IMG/VR virus record: IMGVR_UViG_3300013093_000022
Span: 1-64,000 of that record
DNA length: 64,000 bases
Direction: 5' to 3' (one strand)
Source of the DNA: a virus
The notes beneath the pieces were generated by a model. The model ran no database searches. It worked only from the letters and a program-made list of their open reading frames with translations, and was not told the origin of the DNA. The position numbers and the translations under genes are program-made. This document shows positions 7,334 to 13,537 of this stretch, one piece after another. Positions within the stretch are counted from its first letter, which is position 1. Each line of letters starts with the position of its first letter.

Positions 7334-7578
7334 GCGATCCCCTTCCTGATGTGGTCGGCGTCCTCGCCGATCCTCGACGGCACCGTCGCGGCGTACGCGA
7401 TGACCTCCTTGGCGGCCTCACCGACCCACTGGGGCATGTTGGCGGTCGTCCCGTTGGCGGCCAGCCAGTGGCTGTAAATGATCGCCGAGACGCGCTCACG
7501 GACCGGCGACAGGGGAGGGGCATCGTTCTGGGTCGAACCCCAATCGGTCACCCCCTGACCCGAGACGATTCTCTTCAT
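7330..7578 (-). CDS. hypothetical protein, 82 aa
   Basis: ATG 7578 overlaps the upstream stop (ATGA). Helical, with RERVSAIIYSHWLAANG in the middle. Not recognised. Confidence 0.68.
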   Translation of the reverse strand: MKRIVSGQGVTDWGSTQNDAPPLSPVRERVSAIIYSHWLAANGTTANMPQWVGEAAKEVIAYAATVPSRIGEDADHIRKGIA

Positions 7579-7835
7579 CCGACAAGCCTCTCTGGGGGAA
7601 GGGCGGGGTATTCGTCCGCCTCGGGGAGTGGGGCCATCTTGTTGACCGCGTCGGCGATCGTGTCGCGCAGCCGCCGGGGGTCGTAGTCCAGCCTCCACCC
7701 GAGTGACTCCAAGCACTTGAGGACGGCGCTCGAGAACTGGTTGACGTTGCCCCTCGTCAGGACGACGTCCCCCGGCTCCAAGAAGCGCTCCAAGACGTAC
7801 ACCAGGATCGCCTCCTGGTCCTTGGGCGACATCAC
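7575..7835 (-). CDS. hypothetical protein, 86 aa
   Basis: GTG 7835 or the adjacent ATG 7832 starts the gene (GTGATG at the upstream stop). Helical DQEAILVYVLERFLEPGD start and a RDTIADAVNKMAPL helix. Not recognised. Confidence 0.68.
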   Translation of the reverse strand: MMSPKDQEAILVYVLERFLEPGDVVLTRGNVNQFSSAVLKCLESLGWRLDYDPRRLRDTIADAVNKMAPLPEADEYPALPPERLVG

Positions 7836-8032
7836 GAGCCGGCCCCCAAGGTGAACTCCCTGCCGGTGAGGTTGACGTCCAGGTCGGCGGCCGCGTAACC
7901 GGCCGAGACGCTGTCCCGGAGCTGGGTGCGGAACTCTGGGCTGGCCATGTCGTCAAGCAGCTCGGCGAAAACGGCCCTGCGGCACGTCACCCTGAAACTG
8001 ATCGACTCGTCGTACAGGTTGAAGTGGATCAT
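7832..8032 (-). CDS. hypothetical protein, 66 aa, tandem paralogue of 8040-8291
   Basis: I chose ATG 8032, which has Shine-Dalgarno GAGAGG; a GTG at 8053 would overlap the upstream gene. It aligns by eye along most of its length with the next gene upstream: a strand start, a D-x-V middle and an endpiece DLDVNLTGREFTL against DMDISYTERCFTI. Function unknown. Confidence 0.68.
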   Translation of the reverse strand: MIHFNLYDESISFRVTCRRAVFAELLDDMASPEFRTQLRDSVSAGYAAADLDVNLTGREFTLGAGS

Positions 8033-8039
8033 GACCCTC

Positions 8040-8291
8040 TCAGTCGCCGTCACCGGCCTCCTCCATCTCTTTCTCGGTAATCGTGAAGCAACGCTCGGTG
8101 TAGGAGATGTCCATATCGTACCCGACCAAGGCCGCCCCGACGCCGTCGATCATGTTCTGGGCGAACGTCTTGGTGCCCATGCTGGTGATCACCTCGCGGT
8201 ACCCGTCAAGCGGGATCCTGGCCATCAACAGGATGACCGGGGGGTCCTCGTCAAGGCAGTACAGGACAGTCATGTCAACCGGCTCAGTCAC
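8040..8291 (-). CDS. hypothetical protein, 83 aa, tandem paralogue of 7832-8032
   Basis: GTG 8291 (MTEPVDMTVLYCLDEDPP); an internal ATG six residues in is possible. The ending DISYTERCFTITEKEMEEAG matches the paralogue downstream, indicating a tandem duplication. Function unknown. Confidence 0.66.
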   Translation of the reverse strand: MTEPVDMTVLYCLDEDPPVILLMARIPLDGYREVITSMGTKTFAQNMIDGVGAALVGYDMDISYTERCFTITEKEMEEAGDGD

Positions 8292-8311
8292 TCATCGACC
8301 CTTAAGTTTAC

Positions 8312-8653
8312 TCAGTCTCTCGGCTCGTACTTGGAGTACGGGCCGACGTACTCGGCCTCCGCCAAGACACGAACGCACTCGCTCAGGTCATCATATATCA
8401 GCATTGACGACGGCGAGGCACTGATCGCCAGCCCGGCCTCTATGCCCAGCAGTTCCTCGCAGTCAATCGGCAGCACGACCCACAACCGGCACTGGGGGTC
8501 GGCCCTGGACACGAACAGGATCTGATCCTCATAGGCCTCGACCACCCAGTCGGGCAGTCCCGAAAGGTCCGGCTCGTCGACCAGGTCGGGGCCGAAGGGA
8601 GTGTTCGCGACCAGTCGCCGGGTCAGCGCCTTGGCGTAGATCCCTCGGTTCAC
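8312..8653 (-). CDS. hypothetical protein, 113 aa
   Basis: GTG 8653 overlaps the stop of the small cysteine protein upstream (GTGA). Contains PDWVVEAYEDQILFVSRAD and RLWVVLPIDCEELLGIE blocks, suggesting an alpha/beta domain. Not recognised. Confidence 0.68.
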   Translation of the reverse strand: MNRGIYAKALTRRLVANTPFGPDLVDEPDLSGLPDWVVEAYEDQILFVSRADPQCRLWVVLPIDCEELLGIEAGLAISASPSSMLIYDDLSECVRVLAEAEYVGPYSKYEPRD

Positions 8654-8787
8654 TTGCGGCGCTTGGCCCGCCACAGACGCCACCGGTCGCACCTCTTGCA
8701 CTTCTGGGCGCAGTAGTCGACCTCGTTGTTGTTCGGGTCGACGACCTTACGGTTCGACTGGCACCTCTTCTGCTGGGCGATCGCCAT
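8650..8787 (-). CDS. small cysteine-rich basic protein, 45 aa
   Basis: ATG 8787 to TGA 8650. Contains KRCQSN..., then YCAQKCKRCDRWRLWRAKRRK: four cysteines that could bind one zinc, and a strongly basic tail that may contact nucleic acid. The GTGA overlap with the next gene supports it; the Shine-Dalgarno is weak. Confidence 0.52.
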   Translation of the reverse strand: MAIAQQKRCQSNRKVVDPNNNEVDYCAQKCKRCDRWRLWRAKRRK

Positions 8788-8929
8788 GTCCAAGGTAAAA
8801 CTCTTCACGGACCGTGAGTGTAGTGGTCGCCGACACGATGAACAAACACGCCACCGTCACCGGGTCGCGGGTGACGATGACACACGCCACCAAGACCTTG
8901 GTGAGACAGACCAGGAGCACGGGCCCCAC
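8747..8929 (-). CDS. small membrane protein, 60 aa
   Basis: GTG 8929 with a TAAAGGGT upstream. The first 40 residues hold one or two hydrophobic stretches (VGPVLLVCLTKVLVACVIVT and VTVACLFIVSATTTL); the tail is charged. The end overlaps the start of 8650-8787 by 41 bp, longer than usual, so one of the two starts could be wrong. Role unknown. Confidence 0.48.
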   Translation of the reverse strand: MGPVLLVCLTKVLVACVIVTRDPVTVACLFIVSATTTLTVREEFYLGHGDRPAEEVPVEP

Positions 8930-8952
8930 ACCCTTTAGGGGGGCGGGAGAGG

Positions 8953-9471
8953 TCACCCGGCCTCGGAGATGAACAGGTCGACCGGGCGACCCCGGTGGAA
9001 CACCGTGCCGCCCATGATGAAGCCCGGCGAGCAGCCGCACGAGCAGCCCGCCTTGAACGAGAACCGGACTGAACCGGCGGCGGCGGGGGAGATCATGACG
9101 CCCTCCCGGCCGAGGGTGTCGGCGTCGCCGGCCAGCTTGGCCAGCAGGGCCCGCAGCCGGATACCGGCGACCTTCTTGGTGGCGTCGCGCCAGACGAGCC
9201 ACTCCTGCTCGGCGGCGACGTCCTCGGCCGGGGAGTTCTCGTCGGTGCGGTAGAGGACCCAGCGCGGCTGGGTCGCGTTCAGGTCGGCGACCAAGTCGTC
9301 GCAGGCCCCGTAGACCCGGGTCTTGGCCCCATAGCCGCGCCGGTCGTAACCCCGGGCGCGGAGTCGTACGGAGAAGCCGTCGACGACGATGGTGTCGGTG
9401 TCGGTGTTGGTGGTCATGTGGCGCTCCTCGGTCTCAGCGGGAAGGACGCCGGAGGGGTTCGCGACGTCCAT
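8953..9471 (-). CDS. hypothetical protein, 172 aa
   Basis: ATG 9471 is exactly 9 nt downstream of element copy E. A second ATG (9418, MTTNTDTDT) has its own Shine-Dalgarno (GAGGAG) and could give a 154-residue form. The C-terminal part contains a compact GCSCGCSPGF cysteine cluster. Function not recognised. Confidence 0.7.
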   Translation of the reverse strand: MDVANPSGVLPAETEERHMTTNTDTDTIVVDGFSVRLRARGYDRRGYGAKTRVYGACDDLVADLNATQPRWVLYRTDENSPAEDVAAEQEWLVWRDATKKVAGIRLRALLAKLAGDADTLGREGVMISPAAAGSVRFSFKAGCSCGCSPGFIMGGTVFHRGRPVDLFISEAG

Positions 9472-9480
9472 GACCTTTCC

Positions 9481-9507
9481 AACCATAGGGGCGTCCGGTT
9501 TATTCCC
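9481..9507 (-). promoter_or_regulatory. GGGAATAA-N16-GTT promoter-like element, copy E
   Basis: Minus strand GGGAATAA-N16-GTTG, then 9 nt to the ATG at 9471. The spacer is nearly that of copies A-C. It lies just downstream of the methyltransferase relic. Confidence 0.7.
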
Positions 9508-9595
9508 GACCCGGGGAGAATCTTTGTGTAGACCCATATCGCCTAGGAACCGGCGTTGTTTTTACCGTCCTGGCACGTCGGCGTCGGAAGAAGGT

Positions 9596-9907
9596 CTACC
9601 CCAAGAACCCGTGTCGGGCTAATTCGTGCAACTCTGGCGAGTGCTTCGGGTTCAGTTCCTTCCGCCGGTCGGGATGCACCGATCCGCGACCCCAATCCGC
9701 CTGCGTCGGAGTCGGTAGCAACGATGAACACTCGTTCCCTGCGGTGGGGTGCGCCGACATCTCCAGCGGCAAGAGTTGTCCACTGCGCGTCATACCCGAG
9801 GTCGGCCAAGTCGCCGAGTACGGCTCCGGCTGCTCGGAGAAGAGGTCGCTCTGACTGGTCTCCCAGAGTTGTGTCTGCGGATTCCACGTTGCGATGGGCT
9901 TTGGCAC
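9596..9907 (-). CDS. overlapping-frame LPTP-family protein, short paralogue, 103 aa
   Basis: GTG 9907 has a Shine-Dalgarno-like GAGAGGA 7 nt upstream (9915-9921). The product starts MPKPIATWNP, has a TWPTSGMTRSGQLLPL block and one LLPTPTQAD unit, and ends at 9596 after HGFLG. It overlaps the methyltransferase relic in another frame. About four in five of its first 58 residues match the long paralogue at 19488-20681, including the same start signals, so this frame looks selected even though the host frame is truncated. Function unknown. Confidence 0.5.
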   Translation of the reverse strand: MPKPIATWNPQTQLWETSQSDLFSEQPEPYSATWPTSGMTRSGQLLPLEMSAHPTAGNECSSLLPTPTQADWGRGSVHPDRRKELNPKHSPELHELARHGFLG

Positions 9908-9986
9908 TGAGGAGTCCTCTCACGTTCTCGATGATCACCACACGGGGCCTGAGCTCGGCGATCGCCTCGGCGAACACGGACCACAG
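9891..9986. repeat. 96-bp direct repeat, copy 1
   Basis: Identical over 96 bases to 20665-20760. It spans the middle of the methyltransferase domain in one frame and the start signals of the overlapping LPTP-family gene in another. Flanking sequence is similar but diverged, which suggests recent recombination or gene conversion limited to this block. Confidence 0.9.
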
Positions 9987-10014
9987 GCCGGACGATACGC
10001 CCCGGCACATCCGA

Positions 10015-10149
10015 CTACCAGCCCTTCTTCCACGACTTGTCGCGCCGATCGTAGGCCCTCTTTGACTTGTGCGGCTGGGCCGCCGACGAGCGGCGCAGTT
10101 CCAGCCGGGCGCGGAGTTGTTCGGCCGAGGCCTTGGTGGAGGTGATCAT
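10015..10149 (-). CDS. small basic protein, 44 aa
   Basis: ATG 10149 follows element copy F by exactly 9 nt. Sequence MITSTKASAEQLRARLELRR continues into a Lys/Arg-rich tail ending KSWKKGW. Strongly basic; nucleic-acid binding is possible. It stands where the N-terminal half of the methyltransferase would be expected, so it may mark the junction of the rearrangement. Confidence 0.62.
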   Translation of the reverse strand: MITSTKASAEQLRARLELRRSSAAQPHKSKRAYDRRDKSWKKGW

Positions 10150-10158
10150 GCCCGCTAC

Positions 10159-10185
10159 AACGCCACGCAAGCGGTTTTTATTCCC
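10159..10185 (-). promoter_or_regulatory. GGGAATAA-N16-GTT promoter-like element, copy F
   Basis: Minus strand GGGAATAA-N16-GTTG, 9 nt before the ATG at 10149. The spacer sequence is unlike the other copies but the length is the same. The 70 bp upstream (10186-10255) contain no gene I accept, and an AT-rich CTATATAG. Confidence 0.66.
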
Positions 10186-10255
10186 CACGACGACCCCATC
10201 CACGCATATACAGTTCCAGGTAAGACTATATAGCGCAATACCTGCTGTTCAGGGC

Positions 10256-10483
10256 CTACCCGTGGTACGGGTGGGCGAACGCCGCCACGGCACTGGCCCG
10301 GACGACCATCCACTCGTCGGCGATCCGCGAGTGGAACTTCAGGGCCACCTCGATATCGTCGTCGTCGTCCTCGTCGTAGCCCGAAACCAGCACCGAGAGG
10401 GTGCCGGGGCGGATGGGGTGCCAAGTGTCGACCAGCATCACCGACGTCACCTGGTCAATGACCTCTTTGAGGGTTCTCAACAT
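10256..10483 (-). CDS. hypothetical protein, 75 aa, tandem paralogue of 10489-10734
   Basis: ATG 10483 has Shine-Dalgarno AGGAGAG 8 nt upstream; a GTG at 10492 is an alternative. The central W-x-x-I-x-P-G-T-L-S-V block matches W-Y-S-V-V-P-G-T-L-S-M in the next gene, and both are followed by acidic or polar beta-rich segments. An aspartate run (DEDDDDD) is notable. Function unknown. Confidence 0.66.
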   Translation of the reverse strand: MLRTLKEVIDQVTSVMLVDTWHPIRPGTLSVLVSGYDEDDDDDIEVALKFHSRIADEWMVVRASAVAAFAHPYHG

Positions 10484-10488
10484 GCGAA

Positions 10489-10734
10489 TCACTCTCCTTC
10501 TTCTGCCGACAGTGCGGCGTTAGGCCCCGGCCCCGGGGGTAGGGGGACCGGGTAGATCACGGCGGTGACGCTGGGCAACTGGGTCACCAGCCACTGGCTC
10601 AGGCTCTTGATCTGGAACCTCACGGTTCCGGCCCCAGTCGGGGTCATGGACAGCGTTCCCGGGACGACAGAGTACCAGACGCCGCCGACCAGTATCGAGG
10701 TGATCAGGTTGATGTTGACCCCGAACAAGGTCAC
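10489..10734 (-). CDS. hypothetical protein, 81 aa, tandem paralogue of 10256-10483
   Basis: GTG 10734 overlaps the upstream stop (GTGA). N-terminal hydrophobic strands (LFGVNINLITSILVGGVWY), the shared PGTLS core, and a proline-rich C-terminus (VPLPPGPGPN). Not recognised. Confidence 0.66.
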   Translation of the reverse strand: MTLFGVNINLITSILVGGVWYSVVPGTLSMTPTGAGTVRFQIKSLSQWLVTQLPSVTAVIYPVPLPPGPGPNAALSAEEGE

Positions 10735-11339
10735 GAGCCGCCCTCCCTCTTCCCGGAGGCGACCGGTTCGTGCGCCGGGAACCCGTACGACTCCAGCATG
10801 TCGTTCAACTCACTGTACTCGTCGGCTTCTGAGAACTGCCTACGGCTCGCCTCCAGACGCCGCTGGTAGCCGTACCAGAGGGTATCGGAATCGTGGGGCG
10901 ACAATCGGTCGCCGTTCACCCAGTACGCGGTCACCCGGGCACGCTGGGTCCTCAAACCCTTGTCGCCGATGATGGTGAACCCCTCGGCGGCGATGACCGC
11001 CACCATCCGATTCACGAAAATCGGGCCCGACTCGTACAGGGCCTTCACCGAGAAGGAGCCGTAGATCCCGCACCGGCACCTCTCGTGCGGAGAATCGTGG
11101 GGCTCGTCGTATCCGCCCAGCCAGTAGGCCCGCATGCCGTTCGGGAGGATGTCCCCCTCACGGCTCTCCCCCTTGTGACATACCGCCTCGCAGGTGCCGG
11201 TCAGCCAGGCCTCGGGGTCGTTCACCGAGATCGGTGCCAAGACCTGGTCTTGCGGCCGGGACGCGAAAGGGAATCGCGTTGAGAAGGTCCTCAAGGCGAA
11301 CCTGCCGACCTCGATGTCGTCCAGCGTCACCGGCTCCAT
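10731..11339 (-). CDS. hypothetical protein, 202 aa, paralogue of 48280-48774
   Basis: ATG 11339. A central block CRCGIYGSFSVKAL...VAVIAAEGFTIIGDKGLRTQRARVTAYW aligns closely with CCCGIYGSLSLDNL...IAVIAVEGQTIIGSRGLRTECARVVAWW in the plus-strand gene 48280-48774. The family is familiar from mycobacteriophages as conserved but uncharacterised. The C-x-CGIYG motif may be a metal or structural site. The extra N-terminal part here has further Cys and His residues. Confidence 0.72.
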   Translation of the reverse strand: MEPVTLDDIEVGRFALRTFSTRFPFASRPQDQVLAPISVNDPEAWLTGTCEAVCHKGESREGDILPNGMRAYWLGGYDEPHDSPHERCRCGIYGSFSVKALYESGPIFVNRMVAVIAAEGFTIIGDKGLRTQRARVTAYWVNGDRLSPHDSDTLWYGYQRRLEASRRQFSEADEYSELNDMLESYGFPAHEPVASGKREGGS

Positions 11340-11515
11340 ATGGGGGCACCCTTCAAACCGACGGGCATCGGCTCGTGCAGGACACGGCAGAATCCCGGGG
11401 ACATGTTTTCCTGACAGTACAAACTCCCCGAGGGGTCACTGGTCGGCACCCATTGCCCCGACGGGTGCTGGACGAGATCGGTGTAGCAGTGGCGGCAGAC
11501 ACCACGGTAGCTCAT
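11327..11515 (-). CDS. zinc-ribbon small protein, 62 aa
   Basis: ATG 11515 with a GAGGAAGAAGGA ribosome site. CRHCYTDL near residue 7 and a second Cys pair (YCQENMSPGFC) make a probable zinc ribbon, a common type of small actinophage protein. The end overlaps the next gene by 13 bp. Function unknown. Confidence 0.7.
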   Translation of the reverse strand: MSYRGVCRHCYTDLVQHPSGQWVPTSDPSGSLYCQENMSPGFCRVLHEPMPVGLKGAPIWSR

Positions 11516-11769
11516 TCCTTCTTCCTCTTCCTCCGAACCGGCCTCTCGTCGGCCGACTCCTGTCGGGCCTCGACCGCCAAGTGCCTCAACTCGGCGTGCT
11601 CTTTGGCGTCGGCGAGGTGCTTGAAGCTGCCCAGCTTCTGCCCTTGATGCCTGAGGTGCCATCGGGCACCCGGGGCCGAGTGTGCGGGAACGATCTCATA
11701 GTCTCCGCTGGTGTGCTTGGTGCCGCCGACGAACCTCTTGTGACGCCCGGGAACCCAGTCTTCCATCAC
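11512..11769 (-). CDS. hypothetical basic protein, 85 aa
   Basis: GTG 11769 or ATG 11766 at the upstream stop (GTGATG). Contains a WHLRHQGQKLGSFKHLADAKEHAEL segment and a C-terminal RPVRRKRKKE tail. Not recognised. Confidence 0.66.
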   Translation of the reverse strand: MMEDWVPGRHKRFVGGTKHTSGDYEIVPAHSAPGARWHLRHQGQKLGSFKHLADAKEHAELRHLAVEARQESADERPVRRKRKKE

Positions 11770-12155
11770 ACCAAAATATCATGGACGATGACGTTGTCGT
11801 TGAAGACGGGCAGGGGAACCCTCTTGATCGCCTTCGGGGCCCTGTTCGCCGACGACGACGAGTGGGGCTCGTACTGGGGGCACAGGTAGTGGACCGCGTC
11901 GACGACGAAGCTCTCGGCGTGGGCCATGTCGATGTCCTCGTTGGCGTACAGGACCTTCGCCGCCTGGAGCCCGTTGTGGCCCGACGACAGGTAGCCGCAC
12001 ACGTACTGGCCGTTGGTCAGGACCGAACTGGGGGTGCCCACGATCCCGTCCGACTTGACGGCCGCCAGGAACGACGACACATCCGGGTCTGCCGACGCCA
12101 CCGGGGTCGCGGCGAACAGAGACGACAGCAGCGCGGCCGCAAAGAAGCCCCTCAT
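11766..12155 (-). CDS. secreted DUF732-type protein, 129 aa
   Basis: ATG 12155 with GGGAGA upstream. Residues 1-22 are a Sec signal peptide (MRGFFAAALLSSLFAATPVASA). The mature part has the DUF732 pattern: FLAAVKSDGI, a QYVCGYLSSG cysteine block, and a SFVVDAVHYLCPQY cysteine block. DUF732 proteins are typical exported proteins of mycobacteria, so this supports a mycobacterial host and gene capture from it. Two conserved Cys probably form a disulfide. The C-terminal 40 residues are an extension. Role unknown. Confidence 0.8.
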   Translation of the reverse strand: MRGFFAAALLSSLFAATPVASADPDVSSFLAAVKSDGIVGTPSSVLTNGQYVCGYLSSGHNGLQAAKVLYANEDIDMAHAESFVVDAVHYLCPQYEPHSSSSANRAPKAIKRVPLPVFNDNVIVHDILV

Positions 12156-12523
12156 CCCGATATCTCCCTCAGGGTCTCGTCTGAGAGCAGGACGGCGTCG
12201 CGCCACGGGTGGCCGTCGTCCTGGGTGACCTGGACCATCGCCGACCAGATCCTCTGGTCGGGGTCGGGAGGCTCGACGCCGAGCGACCGCCAGTCGTCGG
12301 GCGACATCTCCACGATCGACCTCAAGACCAGCTCTCCGGTCGGCGTCTGGACCCTGCACATGCCGGTCGGCCGGGCGAGATCTGCGATCACGTGGCCCCA
12401 GATGCACATCGGGGACAGGACACCGGCCGGTGTCTCGTCGAAGTACCAGTAGTAGGCGACCCGGTCGGGGTCGTCGGCGGCCAACCGGCGGATTCGGTCG
12501 GTCAGTTCGGAAAATTGCCTCAT
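12152..12523 (-). CDS. hypothetical protein, 123 aa
   Basis: ATG 12523 with Shine-Dalgarno GGGAG; an in-frame TTG (12550) lies inside element copy M and is rejected. Sequence has YYWYFDETPAG and PTGMCRVQTPTGELVLRS blocks. Unknown function; overlaps the DUF732-type gene by 4 bp. Confidence 0.7.
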   Translation of the reverse strand: MRQFSELTDRIRRLAADDPDRVAYYWYFDETPAGVLSPMCIWGHVIADLARPTGMCRVQTPTGELVLRSIVEMSPDDWRSLGVEPPDPDQRIWSAMVQVTQDDGHPWRDAVLLSDETLREISG

Positions 12524-12548
12524 GAATCGCACTCCCTTCACCGGCTTC

Positions 12549-12575
12549 AACGCACGGCCGCCGGAACCTATTCCC
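12549..12575 (-). promoter_or_regulatory. GGGAATAG-N16-GTT promoter-like element, copy M
   Basis: Variant copy (GGGAATAG) with the invariant 16-nt spacer and GTTG. The preceding gene's TAG stop (12576-12578) abuts it. The downstream ATG is 25 nt away. Confidence 0.6.
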
Positions 12576-12845
12576 CTAGGGTCCGTCGCACGCCGACCAG
12601 ACGTCGTTGACCTTGGAGCACAGGTCGCTGTACTCGATCCCGGCGTTGTTGTCGTCGCAGCATTGGCAGAGGATGGGGCTCTTGTAGTGGTCGGCGATCG
12701 GGCCCGAGCCTATGACCTTGGCCCAGTAGGCCTGCTGGCTGAGGTCCAGCGGCCTCGCCCACCGCAGGCGGAGGGGGATCGTGAAGTCGCCGAGACCGAT
12801 CCTCCCCGTCAGGAGGAACAACGAGTGACTGAGCGCCCTTCTCAC
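12576..12845 (-). CDS. cysteine-containing hypothetical protein, 89 aa
   Basis: GTG 12845 overlaps the upstream stop (GTGA). The C-terminal half has ILCQCCDDNNAGIEYSDLCSK and a terminal SACDGP. Cysteine spacing resembles a small metal site or disulfide-bonded region. No convincing signal peptide. Not recognised. Confidence 0.66.
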   Translation of the reverse strand: MRRALSHSLFLLTGRIGLGDFTIPLRLRWARPLDLSQQAYWAKVIGSGPIADHYKSPILCQCCDDNNAGIEYSDLCSKVNDVWSACDGP

Positions 12846-13099
12846 GGCCGCCCCCCTTCCAGCTCTCCCTGCACGGCCTTGGCGAGTTGGGCGATGTCGA
12901 TGACTGCGTCGATCGCGGCGTCGAACCTGTCCTTCCGGAATATCACGGTTCCGTTGCCTTGGCGGTCAAGCCTGGCCTGCTCAACGAGGTTCATCTCGAT
13001 CGCGGCGAAAATCCTCCTGCCCCGGTCGTCAAGGAAGTGGGGAGGGTCATGGGCGGGGCTGTTGAAGTAGTCGTGGCCGGGGTCGCTGTAGCCCATCAT
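12842..13099 (-). CDS. hypothetical protein, 85 aa
   Basis: ATG 13099 overlaps the upstream stop. A polar N-terminus with several His and Asp (DPGHDYFNSPAHDPPHF) is followed by amphipathic helices. Not recognised. Confidence 0.66.
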   Translation of the reverse strand: MMGYSDPGHDYFNSPAHDPPHFLDDRGRRIFAAIEMNLVEQARLDRQGNGTVIFRKDRFDAAIDAVIDIAQLAKAVQGELEGGRP

Positions 13100-13359
13100 A
13101 TCTTCAGCCACATCAACCCAGGCCGGTCGATGCCCGAAAGGCAGACCGAGCACAGCGAGTAGTGGACCAGCTTGTGCGGGTCGCAGGAGAAGATGACCCG
13201 ATCGCAGCACAGCAGCCTGGCCCACCAAGAGGCCGAGTTCTCGCACACCTGCAGGTCGATGACCTGGCCGCCGCGCCGGACTGAGATTCGGGAGTCGCAC
13301 GGTACGGCGAAGTCGTGGCCCTCCAAGGGGGAGGTCTCGCAGTGGGTTGACCCTGACAT
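13096..13359 (-). CDS. cysteine-rich hypothetical protein, 87 aa
   Basis: ATG 13359. Seven or more cysteines, including LLCCDRVIFSCDP and LCSVCLSG, consistent with zinc binding. Ends in a hydrophobic RPGLMWLKI. No known family recognised. Confidence 0.66.
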   Translation of the reverse strand: MSGSTHCETSPLEGHDFAVPCDSRISVRRGGQVIDLQVCENSASWWARLLCCDRVIFSCDPHKLVHYSLCSVCLSGIDRPGLMWLKI

Positions 13360-13384
13360 TTCCCGACCAGCCGTTCTGTGCTAC

Positions 13385-13498
13385 TTAAATCCCGGATACT
13401 TTACATCTATTCAAAACAAATTGGGAAGCCCTTTTACTCAATGAGTAGCTGAGAAGGAATAGTGCCACGATAAGGGCACCCACCGACCTCACAGCCAT
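13385..13498 (-). CDS. possible membrane micro-protein, 37 aa
   Basis: ATG 13498 to TAA 13385 inside an otherwise gene-free AT-richer gap (13360-13537). N-terminal MAVRSVGALIVALFLLSYSL is a plausible membrane anchor or signal peptide, with a basic tail. The ribosome site is weak, so this is tentative. Confidence 0.35.
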   Translation of the reverse strand: MAVRSVGALIVALFLLSYSLSKRASQFVLNRCKVSGI

Positions 13499-13537
13499 TT
13501 TTCAGACCAAGTCTCACCAGTCATACCAGTCCTTGAC

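Larger units (their letters stand above)
9543..10010 (-). pseudogene. truncated C5-cytosine methyltransferase fragment, 155 aa
   Basis: From ATG 10010 this frame enters a C5-methyltransferase catalytic domain in the middle (SGLWSVFAEAIAELRPRVV), keeps motif VI (ENVRGL) and motif VIII (GAPHRRERVF) and ends with one LLPTP unit and stop. The S-adenosylmethionine site and the PCQ catalytic loop present at 20341-21057 are missing, so it cannot be an active enzyme alone. A 96-bp stretch (9891-9986) is base-for-base identical to 20665-20760. I read it as a partial copy; an expressed small protein cannot be excluded. Confidence 0.72.

Noticed and set aside
10155-10255. A gene in the gap upstream of element F
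   Set aside because: Only a very short ORF ending in the element's TAA; no ribosome site or length to support it.
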